This document shows, piece by piece, positions 1 through 7,440 of a stretch of 9,643 bases of DNA. The position numbers and the translations under genes were made by a program. Below the pieces are notes generated by a model. The model did no database searches and had not been told where the DNA came from. It was given only the letters and a program-made list of their open reading frames with translations. Source of the stretch: JABMOV01 sp964344305 (GTDB lineage Bacteria > Fidelibacterota > Marinisomatia > Marinisomatales > JABMOV01); NCBI GenBank assembly GCA_964344305.1, contig CAYFMT010000037.1, positions 1 to 9,643 of the forward strand. The letters are read 5' to 3'. Position 1 is the first letter of the stretch; every line of letters starts with the position of its first letter.

Positions 1-2
1 AA

Positions 3-194
3 GTACACCTTAACTTTTTAAATGAAAAGTCCGAAAGATTTAAAAGACTTACACCAAATCAATATGTTGGACTTGAAGAACTTGATGACGGCTTTTATTG
101 TGTATGGTATTGTAATGTGAAATTGGGTTATCTTGATGAATCAAAACTAAGGATCGAGGATGATCTTGGTAGACTTAAACGAAATATGTTATAA
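3..194 (+). CDS. IS transposase, C-terminal fragment (partial at the window edge)
   Basis: This frame is open from the first bases to a TAA at 192-194 and gives 63 residues. The readable core is NQYVGLEELDDGFYCVWYCN followed by KLGYLDESKLRIEDD and a basic end RLKRNML. The YVGLEE-DDG-(W/Y)-LG-(F/L)DE pattern is what I recall from the extreme C-terminus of integrase-core (rve, DDE) transposases of the IS481/IS3 superfamily, after the catalytic domain. The catalytic residues would lie upstream, outside the window. It has no visible start and is partial by position, not necessarily broken. The stop sits 46 bases before the inferred end of the element, a usual spacing. The family is fairly secure; the exact IS group is not. 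Confidence 0.7.
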   Translation, partial: VHLNFLNEKSERFKRLTPNQYVGLEELDDGFYCVWYCNVKLGYLDESKLRIEDDLGRLKRNML

Positions 195-203
195 CAACAA
201 ACA

Positions 204-641
204 CTAAATGAAAAGTGTTACCAATGTCCTAGGACGTTCAAGGTACATGGCTTTGCTCAGTTCTTTCTGGCGATTCAGAACGCCACTCACTTTCGCCAGT
301 AGTTCTTCGTATCGGATAGGTTTCATAATAAAATTATCAGCCCCACCTGTATAAGCCTTGATCATGTTTGTGTCAGACTCTACCGCAGTAACGAAAATAA
401 ACGGGATCATCCGCATGCGGCTGTCCCGCTTCACCGCTTTGAGAAAATCGAATCCGTCCGGTTTCATGACGATATCAGACAGGATTAAATCGGGGGATAA
501 CTGAAATACTTTGTCCATCAATTGCTTCAGGTCATTTTCACCACCGAAGGATGTGATATTATATCCAGCGTCAATTAAATAATGGGATATCTGTTTTACA
601 AACTGCTCGTCATCATCGATAATTAAGATGTGGTCTCTCAT
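204..641 (-). CDS. Response regulator (receiver domain only), C-terminus truncated by an IS
   Basis: This is a CheY-like phospho-acceptor of a two-component system, acting in the cytoplasm. The acidic pocket is D9-D10 (LIIDDDE), the predicted phosphorylation site is D56 in LILSD, the switch residue is T85 in FVTA, and the conserved lysine is K107 in FIMKP. The receiver fold spans about residues 3-125. The ATG start is well supported by GAGGAGAG at 647-654, with 5 bases between it and the ATG. The last ten or so residues (from about RPRTLVTLFI) are read out of the IS terminus, which also supplies the stop. The native protein therefore probably continued past residue 135 into an output domain or a longer helix that is now lost. 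No histidine kinase is nearby, so partner and output are unknown. It is divergent from gcvP. Whether the truncated product still works is unknown. Confidence 0.85.
   Translation of the reverse strand: MRDHILIIDDDEQFVKQISHYLIDAGYNITSFGGENDLKQLMDKVFQLSPDLILSDIVMKPDGFDFLKAVKRDSRMRMIPFIFVTAVESDTNMIKAYTGGADNFIMKPIRYEELLAKVSGVLNRQKELSKAMYLERPRTLVTLFI
214..240 (+). repeat. IS terminal segment, left copy
   Basis: These 27 bases match 21 of 27 positions of the inverted segment at 9590-9616. The most conserved parts are GTGT, ACC, GTCCT and ACGTTCA. Both copies follow a transposase reading frame ending in Asn-Met-Leu-stop at nearly the same distance (46 versus 42 bases). I interpret them as the ends of related IS elements. 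Confidence 0.6.
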
Positions 642-743
642 TTTTTCTCTCCTCGGTTACAATTTACATAATCTATTTCATGAAATCATCCGTAAACCCC
701 TGTCAAAAATGAAATTGAGCCTCCCCGGGTAGTCACGGGGTGT

Positions 744-778
744 CCTGCACACATTCTTACATTGTAAGTATGCGCAGG
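744..778. repeat. Imperfect inverted repeat in the divergent spacer
   Basis: The outer arms CCTGC/GCAGG and the inner arms CTTAC/GTAAG pair around an ATT loop, with a small asymmetric internal loop between them. It lies between the divergent response regulator and gcvP genes, about 70-100 bases before the gcvP start. It could be an operator or an RNA hairpin on either strand. No function can be read from sequence alone. Confidence 0.4.
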
Positions 779-786
779 CAGATGAA

Positions 787-813
787 TTACATGTAAATTT
801 CACTCTTTATAAA
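787..813 (+). promoter_or_regulatory. Possible gcvP promoter region with a 10-bp palindrome
   Basis: TTACATGTAA (787-796) is a perfect 10-bp palindrome, and TATAAA at 808-813 resembles a -10 box. The -35 match is poor (TTACAT, with only about 15 bases of spacing). The leader from here to the gcvP ATG is about 30 bases, has no purine-rich Shine-Dalgarno and is too short for a glycine riboswitch. The assignment is tentative. Confidence 0.25.
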
Positions 814-846
814 CTGGAATCTGTAAACCAAATATCATCCCATCAC

Positions 847-3693
847 ATGAAAACACCCTTTACTTATCGACACATAGGATCAACGCAGAAACAGCAGGAT
901 GTCCTGTTAAATAACCTGAATATTCCATCCATGGATGCGTTACTGGACGAAACTATTCCCGAAAGTATTCGCTCATCAGATTCCCTTTCCTGGAATGCAG
1001 ACATGGACGAACATGAATTACTGGAATACCTGAGAGGAGTCGCCTCCAAAAACCGGGTGTTCTACTCCTGCATCGGTAGGGGGTATTCCGAAACGGTAGT
1101 GCCCGGTGTCATTCAACGAAACATCCTTGAAAATCCCGGGTGGTATACCCAGTACACACCTTATCAGGCTGAAATCTCACAGGGTCGCCTGGAAGCTCTC
1201 CTGAATTTTCAGACCATGGTGATGGACCTGACAGGGATGGATATTGCTAACGCTTCTCTCCTGGACGAGGCTACAGCAGCGGCAGAAGCCATGATCATGC
1301 TGTTTCGATCCAAGAAGAGATCATCCGGGAACAGGTTCTTTGTTGCAGAGGATGTTTATGAACAAACCAAAAGCGTGATCCTGACAAGGGCAGAACCACT
1401 GGGAATTGAAATAGTGACAGGTGATCCAGCCCAGGCACTATTTGATGAATCCTTTTTTGGTCTGTTTGTCCAGTATCCTACAGCGTCAGGTTCTATCCTG
1501 GATTATACCGATCTGTTCTCCGCAGTTCATGAATCAGGTTCTTATGTTGTGGTTGGCGCGGATATTATGAGCCTTGTTTTACTGACTTCACCCGGTGAAT
1601 TAGGTGCAGACGTGGTGGTAGGCAGCACACAACGATTCGGTGTTCCCATGGGCTACGGCGGTCCACATGCCGCTTATTTTGCCACAACAGATGCCTTCAA
1701 GCGAAAAGTTCCTGGACGTATTATTGGTGTCAGTGTTGACAGGGAAGGAAACCGGGCCTTGAGAATGGCATTGCAAACGCGTGAGCAGCATATCCGTCGG
1801 GAAAAAGCCACATCCAATATCTGTACGGCCCAGGTCCTCCTTGCAATCATGGCAGGGATGTATGCTGTGTATCATGGGCCAAAGCACCTCATTTCGATTG
1901 CTGAAGAAATCAGTGATTTCACTTCAGCGCTTGCTCTTGGCTTGAGGCAAAGGGGGCATGACATACTGAATGCATCTTTCTTTGACACGATTCATGTTAA
2001 ACTGAATGAAATTGACACTGAAGTAATAAGGGATCGCGCATTATCCCATCACACCAACTTTTTCTATTATAGTGATGGTTCCCTTGGGATATCCCTGGGA
2101 GAAACCATCAACCTGAACAAATTTCAACGCCTTCTCGACATTTTCGACATAAAGAAATCACCAGAAGAATTATTGAGGCAATCACAGTCATCCATTCCGA
2201 CGGCACTGGTAAGACAATCAGATATTCTCACTCATGATGTATTTAATCGGTACCACACGGAAACAGAAATGATGCGGTATTTAAGACGACTTGAGTCCCG
2301 TGACCTGTCATTAAACACCAGCATGATTCCTCTGGGATCCTGCACCATGAAACTCAACGCCGTTGCAGAAATGACCCCTGTTACCTGGTCAGAATTCTCA
2401 AACATGCATCCGTTTGCACCACTAAACCAGGCTGAGGGATATGCCACCATTATTAAAGAATTGTCCAACTGGCTCGGTGAAATGACAGGATTGCCTCATG
2501 TATCCATGCAACCCAATTCAGGGGCACAGGGCGAATACACAGGACTCATGGTCATTCGTGAATGTCATCATCAACAGAAGAATGATCATCGAAACATCTG
2601 TTTGATCCCTTCTTCCGCACATGGGACCAATCCCGCCAGCGCCATTATGGCAGGAATGGATGTGGTTATTGTGAAATGCGATGAAAGCGGCAACATAGAT
2701 TTGGCAGATTTAAAAGAAAAAGCTGAGAAATATTCTCAAAACCTTTCAGCATTCATGGTCACCTACCCATCCACCCACGGCGTTTTCGAAGAAGGTATCA
2801 AGGATGCCTGCTCCATAATCCATGAACGGGGTGGACTGGTTTACATGGATGGTGCCAACCTGAATGCCATGGTAGGATTATGTAAACCGGGAGATTTTGG
2901 TGCGGATGTCATTCACATCAATCTCCATAAGACATTTGCCATCCCCCATGGTGGTGGTGGTCCGGGTATGGGACCTATTTGCGTAACGGATGAGTTGAGA
3001 GCGTTCCTCCCGGGACATCCCCTGGTGAATATCGGTGGTGAACACGCTATTGAATCCGTGTCTGCTGCCCCCTGGGGAAGTGCCAATATTCTGCTCATCT
3101 CATGGATGTACATGGCACTCATGGGCGGTGAAGGGCTGACTGAAGCGTCCCGTGTCGCCATCCTGAATGCCAATTATATGGCCAAAAGGCTTGAATCACA
3201 TTATCCTGTTTTATACCGTGGAGAAAATGGTCGGGTGGCACACGAATTCATCCTGGATTTACGGCCCTTTAAGAAAACCACAGGTATTACAGACGAAGAT
3301 GTGGCAAAACGTTTAATGGATTATGGGTTCCATGCGCCCACCATGTCGTTTCCCGTTCCGGGTACCCTCATGATTGAACCTACGGAAAGTGAATCAATCG
3401 AAGAGTTGAATCGTCTCTGTGATGCTTTAATTGAAATTCGCAATGAAATTAAGGCCATTGAGGATGGGGTTAGCGATCCGGAGGACAACCCGTTGAAACA
3501 TGCACCCCACACGGCCGCCATGGTAGCCAGTGATGACTGGAGCCATTCCTATTCCCGGGAAAAGGCCGCTTATCCAATTGTGGGATTGAAGGAATTCAAG
3601 TTCTGGCCCGCAGTGGCACGTGTGGATAACACGTATGGTGACAGGAACCTCATGTGTTCGTGTCCCCCCATCGAGGATTACGATTCCGAGTGA
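847..3693 (+). CDS. gcvP: Glycine dehydrogenase (decarboxylating), P-protein of the glycine cleavage system
   Basis: The P-protein decarboxylates glycine with PLP and transfers the aminomethyl group to the lipoyl arm of the H-protein (GcvH). This supplies one-carbon units together with the T- and L-proteins. At 948 residues it is a full-length single-chain form (usual about 950), not the split GcvPA/GcvPB type. The N-terminus FTYRHIGS matches the family's RHIG opening. The C-terminal catalytic half contains LGSCTMKLN and SAHGTNPASA. The PLP-binding lysine is predicted at K695 in INLHKTF, followed by the glycine-rich loop HGGGGPGMGPI. The chain closes with the typical VDNTYGDRNLMCSCPP. The ATG is the natural start but lacks a clear Shine-Dalgarno site. 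It stands alone: no gcvT, gcvH or lpd is in the window, so those must be elsewhere. The downstream neighbour converges after 50 bases with no strong terminator. The identification is secure. Confidence 0.98.
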   Translation: MKTPFTYRHIGSTQKQQDVLLNNLNIPSMDALLDETIPESIRSSDSLSWNADMDEHELLEYLRGVASKNRVFYSCIGRGYSETVVPGVIQRNILENPGWYTQYTPYQAEISQGRLEALLNFQTMVMDLTGMDIANASLLDEATAAAEAMIMLFRSKKRSSGNRFFVAEDVYEQTKSVILTRAEPLGIEIVTGDPAQALFDESFFGLFVQYPTASGSILDYTDLFSAVHESGSYVVVGADIMSLVLLTSPGELGADVVVGSTQRFGVPMGYGGPHAAYFATTDAFKRKVPGRIIGVSVDREGNRALRMALQTREQHIRREKATSNICTAQVLLAIMAGMYAVYHGPKHLISIAEEISDFTSALALGLRQRGHDILNASFFDTIHVKLNEIDTEVIRDRALSHHTNFFYYSDGSLGISLGETINLNKFQRLLDIFDIKKSPEELLRQSQSSIPTALVRQSDILTHDVFNRYHTETEMMRYLRRLESRDLSLNTSMIPLGSCTMKLNAVAEMTPVTWSEFSNMHPFAPLNQAEGYATIIKELSNWLGEMTGLPHVSMQPNSGAQGEYTGLMVIRECHHQQKNDHRNICLIPSSAHGTNPASAIMAGMDVVIVKCDESGNIDLADLKEKAEKYSQNLSAFMVTYPSTHGVFEEGIKDACSIIHERGGLVYMDGANLNAMVGLCKPGDFGADVIHINLHKTFAIPHGGGGPGMGPICVTDELRAFLPGHPLVNIGGEHAIESVSAAPWGSANILLISWMYMALMGGEGLTEASRVAILNANYMAKRLESHYPVLYRGENGRVAHEFILDLRPFKKTTGITDEDVAKRLMDYGFHAPTMSFPVPGTLMIEPTESESIEELNRLCDALIEIRNEIKAIEDGVSDPEDNPLKHAPHTAAMVASDDWSHSYSREKAAYPIVGLKEFKFWPAVARVDNTYGDRNLMCSCPPIEDYDSE

Positions 3694-3743
3694 CTATCTT
3701 TTCTCTAAAGAGTGAATTCAATGGTGTGGAAAACGTTATTAAG

Positions 3744-5630
3744 CTAATTAGGGAGAGTTTTTTCGAGGGATTCCAACTCCTCCATTAGGGAAAAATAAGA
3801 TTCTTCTTTCTTGTTTCGGTTCCCTATGGCTTCCTGGAGTTTCTCAAAGTCACTGGCCAGGGCCGGCGACACCAGGTCTGACTCCAGTTTTTCTATTTCT
3901 TTTTCCAGCTCTACCAGTAATTCGCGAATTCTTTTCACACGGTTTTTCATTCGTTTCATTTCCCGATAACCTGGCGTCTTCTTGATTCCGGGTTCAGGTT
4001 CCTGACTGGTTGGAGCGTCTATTGGATCAGGTTCAACCTGAGATTTTTTCCATGTATAGTAATCATAATTCCCATTATATACCTGAGGCTCATCTCCACC
4101 TATTTCCAATGTCTTATTTGTGACGCTATTGAGAAAATGCCTGTCATGAGATATACAGACGATGGTTCCCTGGTAATCTGTCAGGGCGCGGACCACAACA
4201 TCCCTGGAGACCATATCCAGGTGGTTGGTAGGCTCGTCCAGCAACAACAAATGAGATGGGTCAACCAGCATTCTGGCAAGGGCAAGGCGGGATTTTTCTC
4301 CTCCAGAAAGCACCTTCACAAGTTTTTCCACAGAATCCCCCGTGAATAAAAATCCACCAAGATAGGACCGCACTTCCTGATCGGACCATCCTCTGGAGAC
4401 TGAACTGATGGCTTCCAACAGGGTGTGGTCCGGATTGAGGATTTCCAGCTGGTGCTGGGCAAAATAGGCATGGGTTATTTCAGGACCAAATTCCAGTTTT
4501 CCATCGGTGAGTGGTTCCACCTCTGCCAGGATTTTCAGCAGGGTGGACTTACCAGCACCATTGGCACCAACAAGTCCAATCTTCTCTCCTCGTTCAATGG
4601 ACAGGTTCAAATCAGTATACACCGTAACAGTGTCGTAGGATTTATGGGCGGATACCAGGTCTGCCACCTTTAATGGGCCTCGATTCGGTTGGGGGATTCG
4701 GACGGCAATGGATGAGCGAATTTCTTCTGGAGCCTCGACTTTTTCCATCTTGTCCAGCATCTTTATCCTGCTTTGAACCTGAGTGGCTTTCGTATTCTTG
4801 TATCGAAACCGCTCAATGAATCGTTCTGTATCCTTTATTTTTTTCTGCTGATTTTTATAGGCGGACGCCTGCAGTTCCATTCGGTTGGTTTTTTCTTCCT
4901 GATAGCGAGCGAAATTCCCTGAATAGAGGGTAGCATTCCCACGTTCCAGTTCCAGAATATGATTCACAGATTGATCCAGAAACGTACGATCATGGCTAAT
5001 CATGATGAGGCCGCCATTCCAGTCCTGTAAAAATCGCTCCAGCCAGATGGTTGCATCCAGGTCAAGGTGGTTGGTGGGTTCATCCAGAAGTAGAAAATCC
5101 GGTTGTCTCAGCAATATCCCCGCAAGGGCAACACGCATTCGCCAGCCACCACTGAATGTATCCATCGTTTGATGAAATCCGTCGGTCGAGAACCCCAGAC
5201 CACTTAAATATTTCTTCGCCCTGTCTTCAAGGTCCCATCCCTCAAGTGATTCGAATTTCGCCTGAAGCTGACCAAGGTTTTTCAGCAGTTCTTTGTTATC
5301 CGGGTCACGGGAAATTGCCTGTGAAATCTGGTAGATCTGTTCTTCAAGTGTTCCGACCTCGGGCCAGGCAGACAGTACTTCCTGCAGGATGGTTTTTCCT
5401 GTACCGGAAATGATGTCCTGCGGCAAATATCCCAATCGTTGACCCTTGTCCACTATAACGGTACCTGAGTCCGGTGTTTCTTCCTTCAGGATCATCCTCA
5501 GCAGGGTGGTTTTTCCTGTACCATTGGCCCCGACCAGTCCAACCCGCATTCCAGATCGTATTGTCAGGGTGATGGATTTGAATAATTCCTTATCAGGAAA
5601 TGATTTTTTAATACCTTCAAACCGTATCAT
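3744..5630 (-). CDS. ABC-F family ATPase (Uup/YdiF/YfmR-like), ribosome-associated
   Basis: Two ABC cassettes in one chain with no membrane segments define ABC-F, a family of translation factors that bind the ribosomal E-site and act on stalled or difficult elongation. Cassette 1 has Walker A GANGTGKT (34-41), signature SGGWR (160-164), LLDEPTNHLD (181-190) and H213. Cassette 2 has Walker A GANGAGKS (354-361), signature SGGEK (442-446), LLDEPTNHLD (463-472) and H495. Between them, about 240-300, is the basic helical linker that reaches the peptidyl-tRNA. The tail (about 553-626) is a charged coiled coil, as in Uup and YdiF/YfmR. At 628 residues it matches those subtypes. Both Walker B glutamates are present, so it should hydrolyse ATP. 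Its ATG lies inside the end of mtaB (14-base overlap), implying translational coupling. Housekeeping use is more likely than antibiotic resistance; the subtype is unsure. Confidence 0.95.
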   Translation of the reverse strand: MIRFEGIKKSFPDKELFKSITLTIRSGMRVGLVGANGTGKTTLLRMILKEETPDSGTVIVDKGQRLGYLPQDIISGTGKTILQEVLSAWPEVGTLEEQIYQISQAISRDPDNKELLKNLGQLQAKFESLEGWDLEDRAKKYLSGLGFSTDGFHQTMDTFSGGWRMRVALAGILLRQPDFLLLDEPTNHLDLDATIWLERFLQDWNGGLIMISHDRTFLDQSVNHILELERGNATLYSGNFARYQEEKTNRMELQASAYKNQQKKIKDTERFIERFRYKNTKATQVQSRIKMLDKMEKVEAPEEIRSSIAVRIPQPNRGPLKVADLVSAHKSYDTVTVYTDLNLSIERGEKIGLVGANGAGKSTLLKILAEVEPLTDGKLEFGPEITHAYFAQHQLEILNPDHTLLEAISSVSRGWSDQEVRSYLGGFLFTGDSVEKLVKVLSGGEKSRLALARMLVDPSHLLLLDEPTNHLDMVSRDVVVRALTDYQGTIVCISHDRHFLNSVTNKTLEIGGDEPQVYNGNYDYYTWKKSQVEPDPIDAPTSQEPEPGIKKTPGYREMKRMKNRVKRIRELLVELEKEIEKLESDLVSPALASDFEKLQEAIGNRNKKEESYFSLMEELESLEKTLPN

Positions 5631-6930
5631 GGTCTATCCAGCATTCCCCTGTCATGTCCCTTCCTCGATCTTCCATGAGCTTTACAGGCACGATTTCATT
5701 GACAAAACTAACAGGACCCGGGAATCGTACTTGAATATAGTTTTCCGTATGCCCTGTGAGCATTTCCCCATGGGATGTCTCTACAAGTACGTCTTTAACC
5801 TGATTCCGATTCCTGTCATGAAGATGACTGCGCTTTTTTTCGGAAAGAATGCGTAAGCGCTTGCTTCTTTCCATGATGTCAGACTGTTTTACTTTTTGTG
5901 TAAGCATTGCGGCTTCTGTACCATCCCGCTCTGAATATGAAAAAACATGGAGATAATCCAATTCATGGTCCAGTATGAACTGGTAGGTGTCCTCAAAATC
6001 TACTTCGGTCTCTGTTGGGAACCCCACAATCACATCGGCCCCTATACAGGCTGATGGAAACAGTTTCTTAATGGTATGTACTCTATCGGAGTACAATTCC
6101 CGGTGATATCGCCTTTTCATGTCCCCCAGTATTTTATTGGACCCGGACTGAAGGGGCACATGAAAATGTGGTACAAATGTTCGCAAGTCCTTTATGAATG
6201 AAAGTATATCATCCGTCAACAAATTCGGTTCTATGGATGAAATTCGAATACGTATAATGCCTGTAATTGTGTCCAGCTGTTGAATAAGGGATATAAATGA
6301 TTCTCCTGTGTCCTTGCCAAAATCACCAATATTAACACCTGTGAGCACAATCTCTTTGGCCCCTGATTCTGCGATTATTTTTGCCTGGTCTAGTGTTTGT
6401 GCAATGGAACCGCTTCTGCTTTTCCCTCTTGCCATGGGAATGGTGCAATACGTGCAGGGATAATCACACCCATCCTGAATTTTGAGGAAGACACGGGTTC
6501 GCTCATGGGAAGAAAAGGATGGAAAAAATGTGTTTAATTCTTCAGTTTTTGTAGAGATAATTTTTTGTTCTACGAATTTTTCAGACGATTCCAGAATATC
6601 CATTAACTGGAATTTTTCTCCTGTTCCCAGAATGATATCTGCACCGGTGGAATCAGCGACTTCATCCGGTTTTAGTTGTGTATAGCACCCAATCATGGCT
6701 ACCAAAGCATCTGGATTTCTTCGCTTCATCTGTCGGACGATTTTCCTGCATTCCCTGTCAGCGTTTTCTGTGACAGTACAGGTGTTCACCACATAGATAT
6801 CTGCTGATTCTTTTTCGTTTACAACGGTATAACCACGTTCAGAGAAATCCCTGGAAATGGTGGCCGTTTCAGAAAAATTCAATTTGCATCCCAGTGTGTG
6901 AAATGCGATGGATCTGGTTTGTGTACTCAT
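5617..6930 (-). CDS. mtaB: tRNA t6A37 methylthiotransferase (MtaB family, radical SAM)
   Basis: MtaB inserts a methylthio group into N6-threonylcarbamoyl-adenosine 37 of ANN-decoding tRNAs (t6A to ms2t6A). Numbered from the upstream TTG at 6969, the N-terminal domain carries three auxiliary-cluster cysteines: C28 (HTLGCKLN), C64 (VNTCTVT) and C95 (IGCYTQLKP). The radical-SAM CxxxCxxC motif is C168-C172-C175 in GCDYPCTYCTIPMARG, followed by KSRS, LTGVNIGDFG and GADVIVGFPTET. A TRAM RNA-binding domain covers about 385-446. HTLGCK plus CTYCTIP.ARGKSRS points to MtaB rather than MiaB or RimO. I prefer the ATG at 6928-6930 (437 aa, 14 residues before HTLGCK-type sequence begins in earnest). The TTG at 6967-6969 gives 450 aa. 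Neither start has a good Shine-Dalgarno site at proper spacing. The 3' end overlaps the ABC-F gene by 14 bases. Two inverted repeats lie just upstream. Confidence 0.93.
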   Translation of the reverse strand: MSTQTRSIAFHTLGCKLNFSETATISRDFSERGYTVVNEKESADIYVVNTCTVTENADRECRKIVRQMKRRNPDALVAMIGCYTQLKPDEVADSTGADIILGTGEKFQLMDILESSEKFVEQKIISTKTEELNTFFPSFSSHERTRVFLKIQDGCDYPCTYCTIPMARGKSRSGSIAQTLDQAKIIAESGAKEIVLTGVNIGDFGKDTGESFISLIQQLDTITGIIRIRISSIEPNLLTDDILSFIKDLRTFVPHFHVPLQSGSNKILGDMKRRYHRELYSDRVHTIKKLFPSACIGADVIVGFPTETEVDFEDTYQFILDHELDYLHVFSYSERDGTEAAMLTQKVKQSDIMERSKRLRILSEKKRSHLHDRNRNQVKDVLVETSHGEMLTGHTENYIQVRFPGPVSFVNEIVPVKLMEDRGRDMTGECWIDHDTV

Positions 6931-6978
6931 GGAATCGGGGGCGGAAATTTCGGGATAGACCTCCACCAAATCAAATTT

Positions 6979-7012
6979 TGAGATTTCTCAGTCCGGATCG
7001 GGAGATCCGGAC
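6979..7012. repeat. Double inverted repeat upstream of mtaB
   Basis: GTCCGGATC (6991-6999) and GATCCGGAC (7004-7012) form a perfect 9-bp stem with a GGGA tetraloop. Immediately beside it TGAGA-TT-TCTCA (6979-6990) forms a second, smaller palindrome. The segment 6982-6998 is the left copy of the inverted 17-base core shared with 7387-7403. It lies just before the mtaB start region, so in the minus-strand RNA the hairpin would sit in the mtaB leader. Confidence 0.65.
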
Positions 7013-7030
7013 AATTTAAATATATAAATC

Positions 7031-7058
7031 GAAGAAATGGTCCCCTGATCATTTCTTC
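7031..7058. repeat. Hairpin, GAAGAAATG type
   Basis: GAAGAAATG (7031-7039) and CATTTCTTC (7050-7058) form a perfect 9-bp stem around a 10-base loop. On the + strand it is followed by a T-run at 7070-7076, which looks like an intrinsic terminator for rightward transcription, although no + gene ends here. It shares the core GAAATGGTC with the hairpin at 7441-7468, which is why I treat it as part of a repeat family. Confidence 0.6.
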
Positions 7059-7075
7059 CCAATCATTTATTTTTT

Positions 7076-7330
7076 TCAAAATTTGATTTTATTTAAATGA
7101 ATCATCTTTCTTCCTTTCTCCGATGCTGACGAAAATGGAAAATCCACTATTTCTTTGACAAGATTTTTCTTAAATGGATTTAAATGGATATAGTTGATTT
7201 TCTGATAAAAGGAAAAAGAATTCAATACCAGTTCAATTGCTTTACTATAAACAAAAATATTCTTCCAGCGAGATACCGTGTTTGTCATGAAATAGAGCCG
7301 GTCTGATTTTTTAATCCAATTTCTATACAT
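7076..7330 (-). pseudogene. REP-associated (Y1/HUH) transposase remnant with an internal deletion
   Basis: The 84-residue product begins like a RAYT/Y1 transposase (RLYFMTNTVSRWKNIFVYSK, residues about 11-30). It then passes directly into the family's C-terminal signature KINYIHLNPFKKNLVKE and FPFSSAS, near residue 43. Complete enzymes of this type are about 150-230 residues and carry the metal-binding H-x-H (HUH) and the catalytic tyrosine between and around these blocks. No HUH pair is present, so about 100 codons or more appear to be deleted and the product should be inactive. The frame is nevertheless clean: ATG at 7328-7330 with GGAG six bases upstream, stop TGA at 7076-7078. A TTG at 7340-7342 would add four residues. 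Base composition is much richer in A/T than in neighbouring genes, consistent with a mobile origin. It is flanked by hairpin repeats on both sides. Family assignment rests on remembered motifs. Confidence 0.65.
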
Positions 7331-7385
7331 ATTATACTCCAATTCCGATGGAATAGGAATCCCATCTTTTATATTCCATATTTTT

Positions 7386-7409
7386 CATCTGGACTAAGAA
7401 ATCCAGATG
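7386..7409. repeat. Hairpin, CATCTGGA type
   Basis: CATCTGGA (7386-7393) and TCCAGATG (7402-7409) form a perfect 8-bp stem with an 8-base loop. On the minus strand the segment 7403-7387 reads GATTTCTTAGTCCAGAT, matching 6982-6998 on the plus strand at 15 of 17 positions. It is the right-hand partner of the repeat pair that encloses the transposase remnant. Confidence 0.6.
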
Positions 7410-7440
7410 ATTCAAAATTAATTAATATTTATTTATAAAT

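Larger units (their letters stand above)
1..240 (+). mobile_element. 3' end of an insertion sequence (IS481/IS3-like), continuing beyond the left edge
   Basis: This stretch holds the C-terminal end of a DDE-type transposase, 20 non-coding bases and a terminal segment beginning near 214 with GTGTTACCAATGTCCTAGG. The GTGTTACC..ATGTCCT pattern is, from memory, typical of terminal repeats of IS481-like elements with an integrase-core transposase. The inner boundary is placed at about 240 because a second IS end at the right edge of the window shares sequence up to and including CGTTCA and no further. The left end of the element lies outside the window, so target-site duplications cannot be examined. 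The element abuts and apparently truncates a response regulator gene. Confidence 0.7.

Noticed and set aside
642..846. Glycine riboswitch upstream of gcvP
   Set aside because: The spacer is short, the putative transcript leader is about 30 bases, and no tandem aptamer-like helices or conserved glycine aptamer cores are visible.
1600..3521. Minus-strand open frames inside gcvP (and + frames inside mtaB, the ABC-F gene and the TPR genes)
   Set aside because: They lie antisense to strongly conserved genes, show no recognisable domains and have no independent translation signals; they are shadows of the real frames.
3694..3743. Bidirectional terminator between gcvP and the ABC-F gene
   Set aside because: Only a 4-bp CTCT/AGAG hairpin (3703-3712) is present, without a convincing T-run; too weak to call.
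3744..5630. ABC-F gene as an antibiotic-resistance (ARE) determinant
   Set aside because: Its length, coiled-coil tail and coupling to mtaB fit housekeeping Uup/YdiF-like proteins; nothing specific to target-protection variants can be seen.
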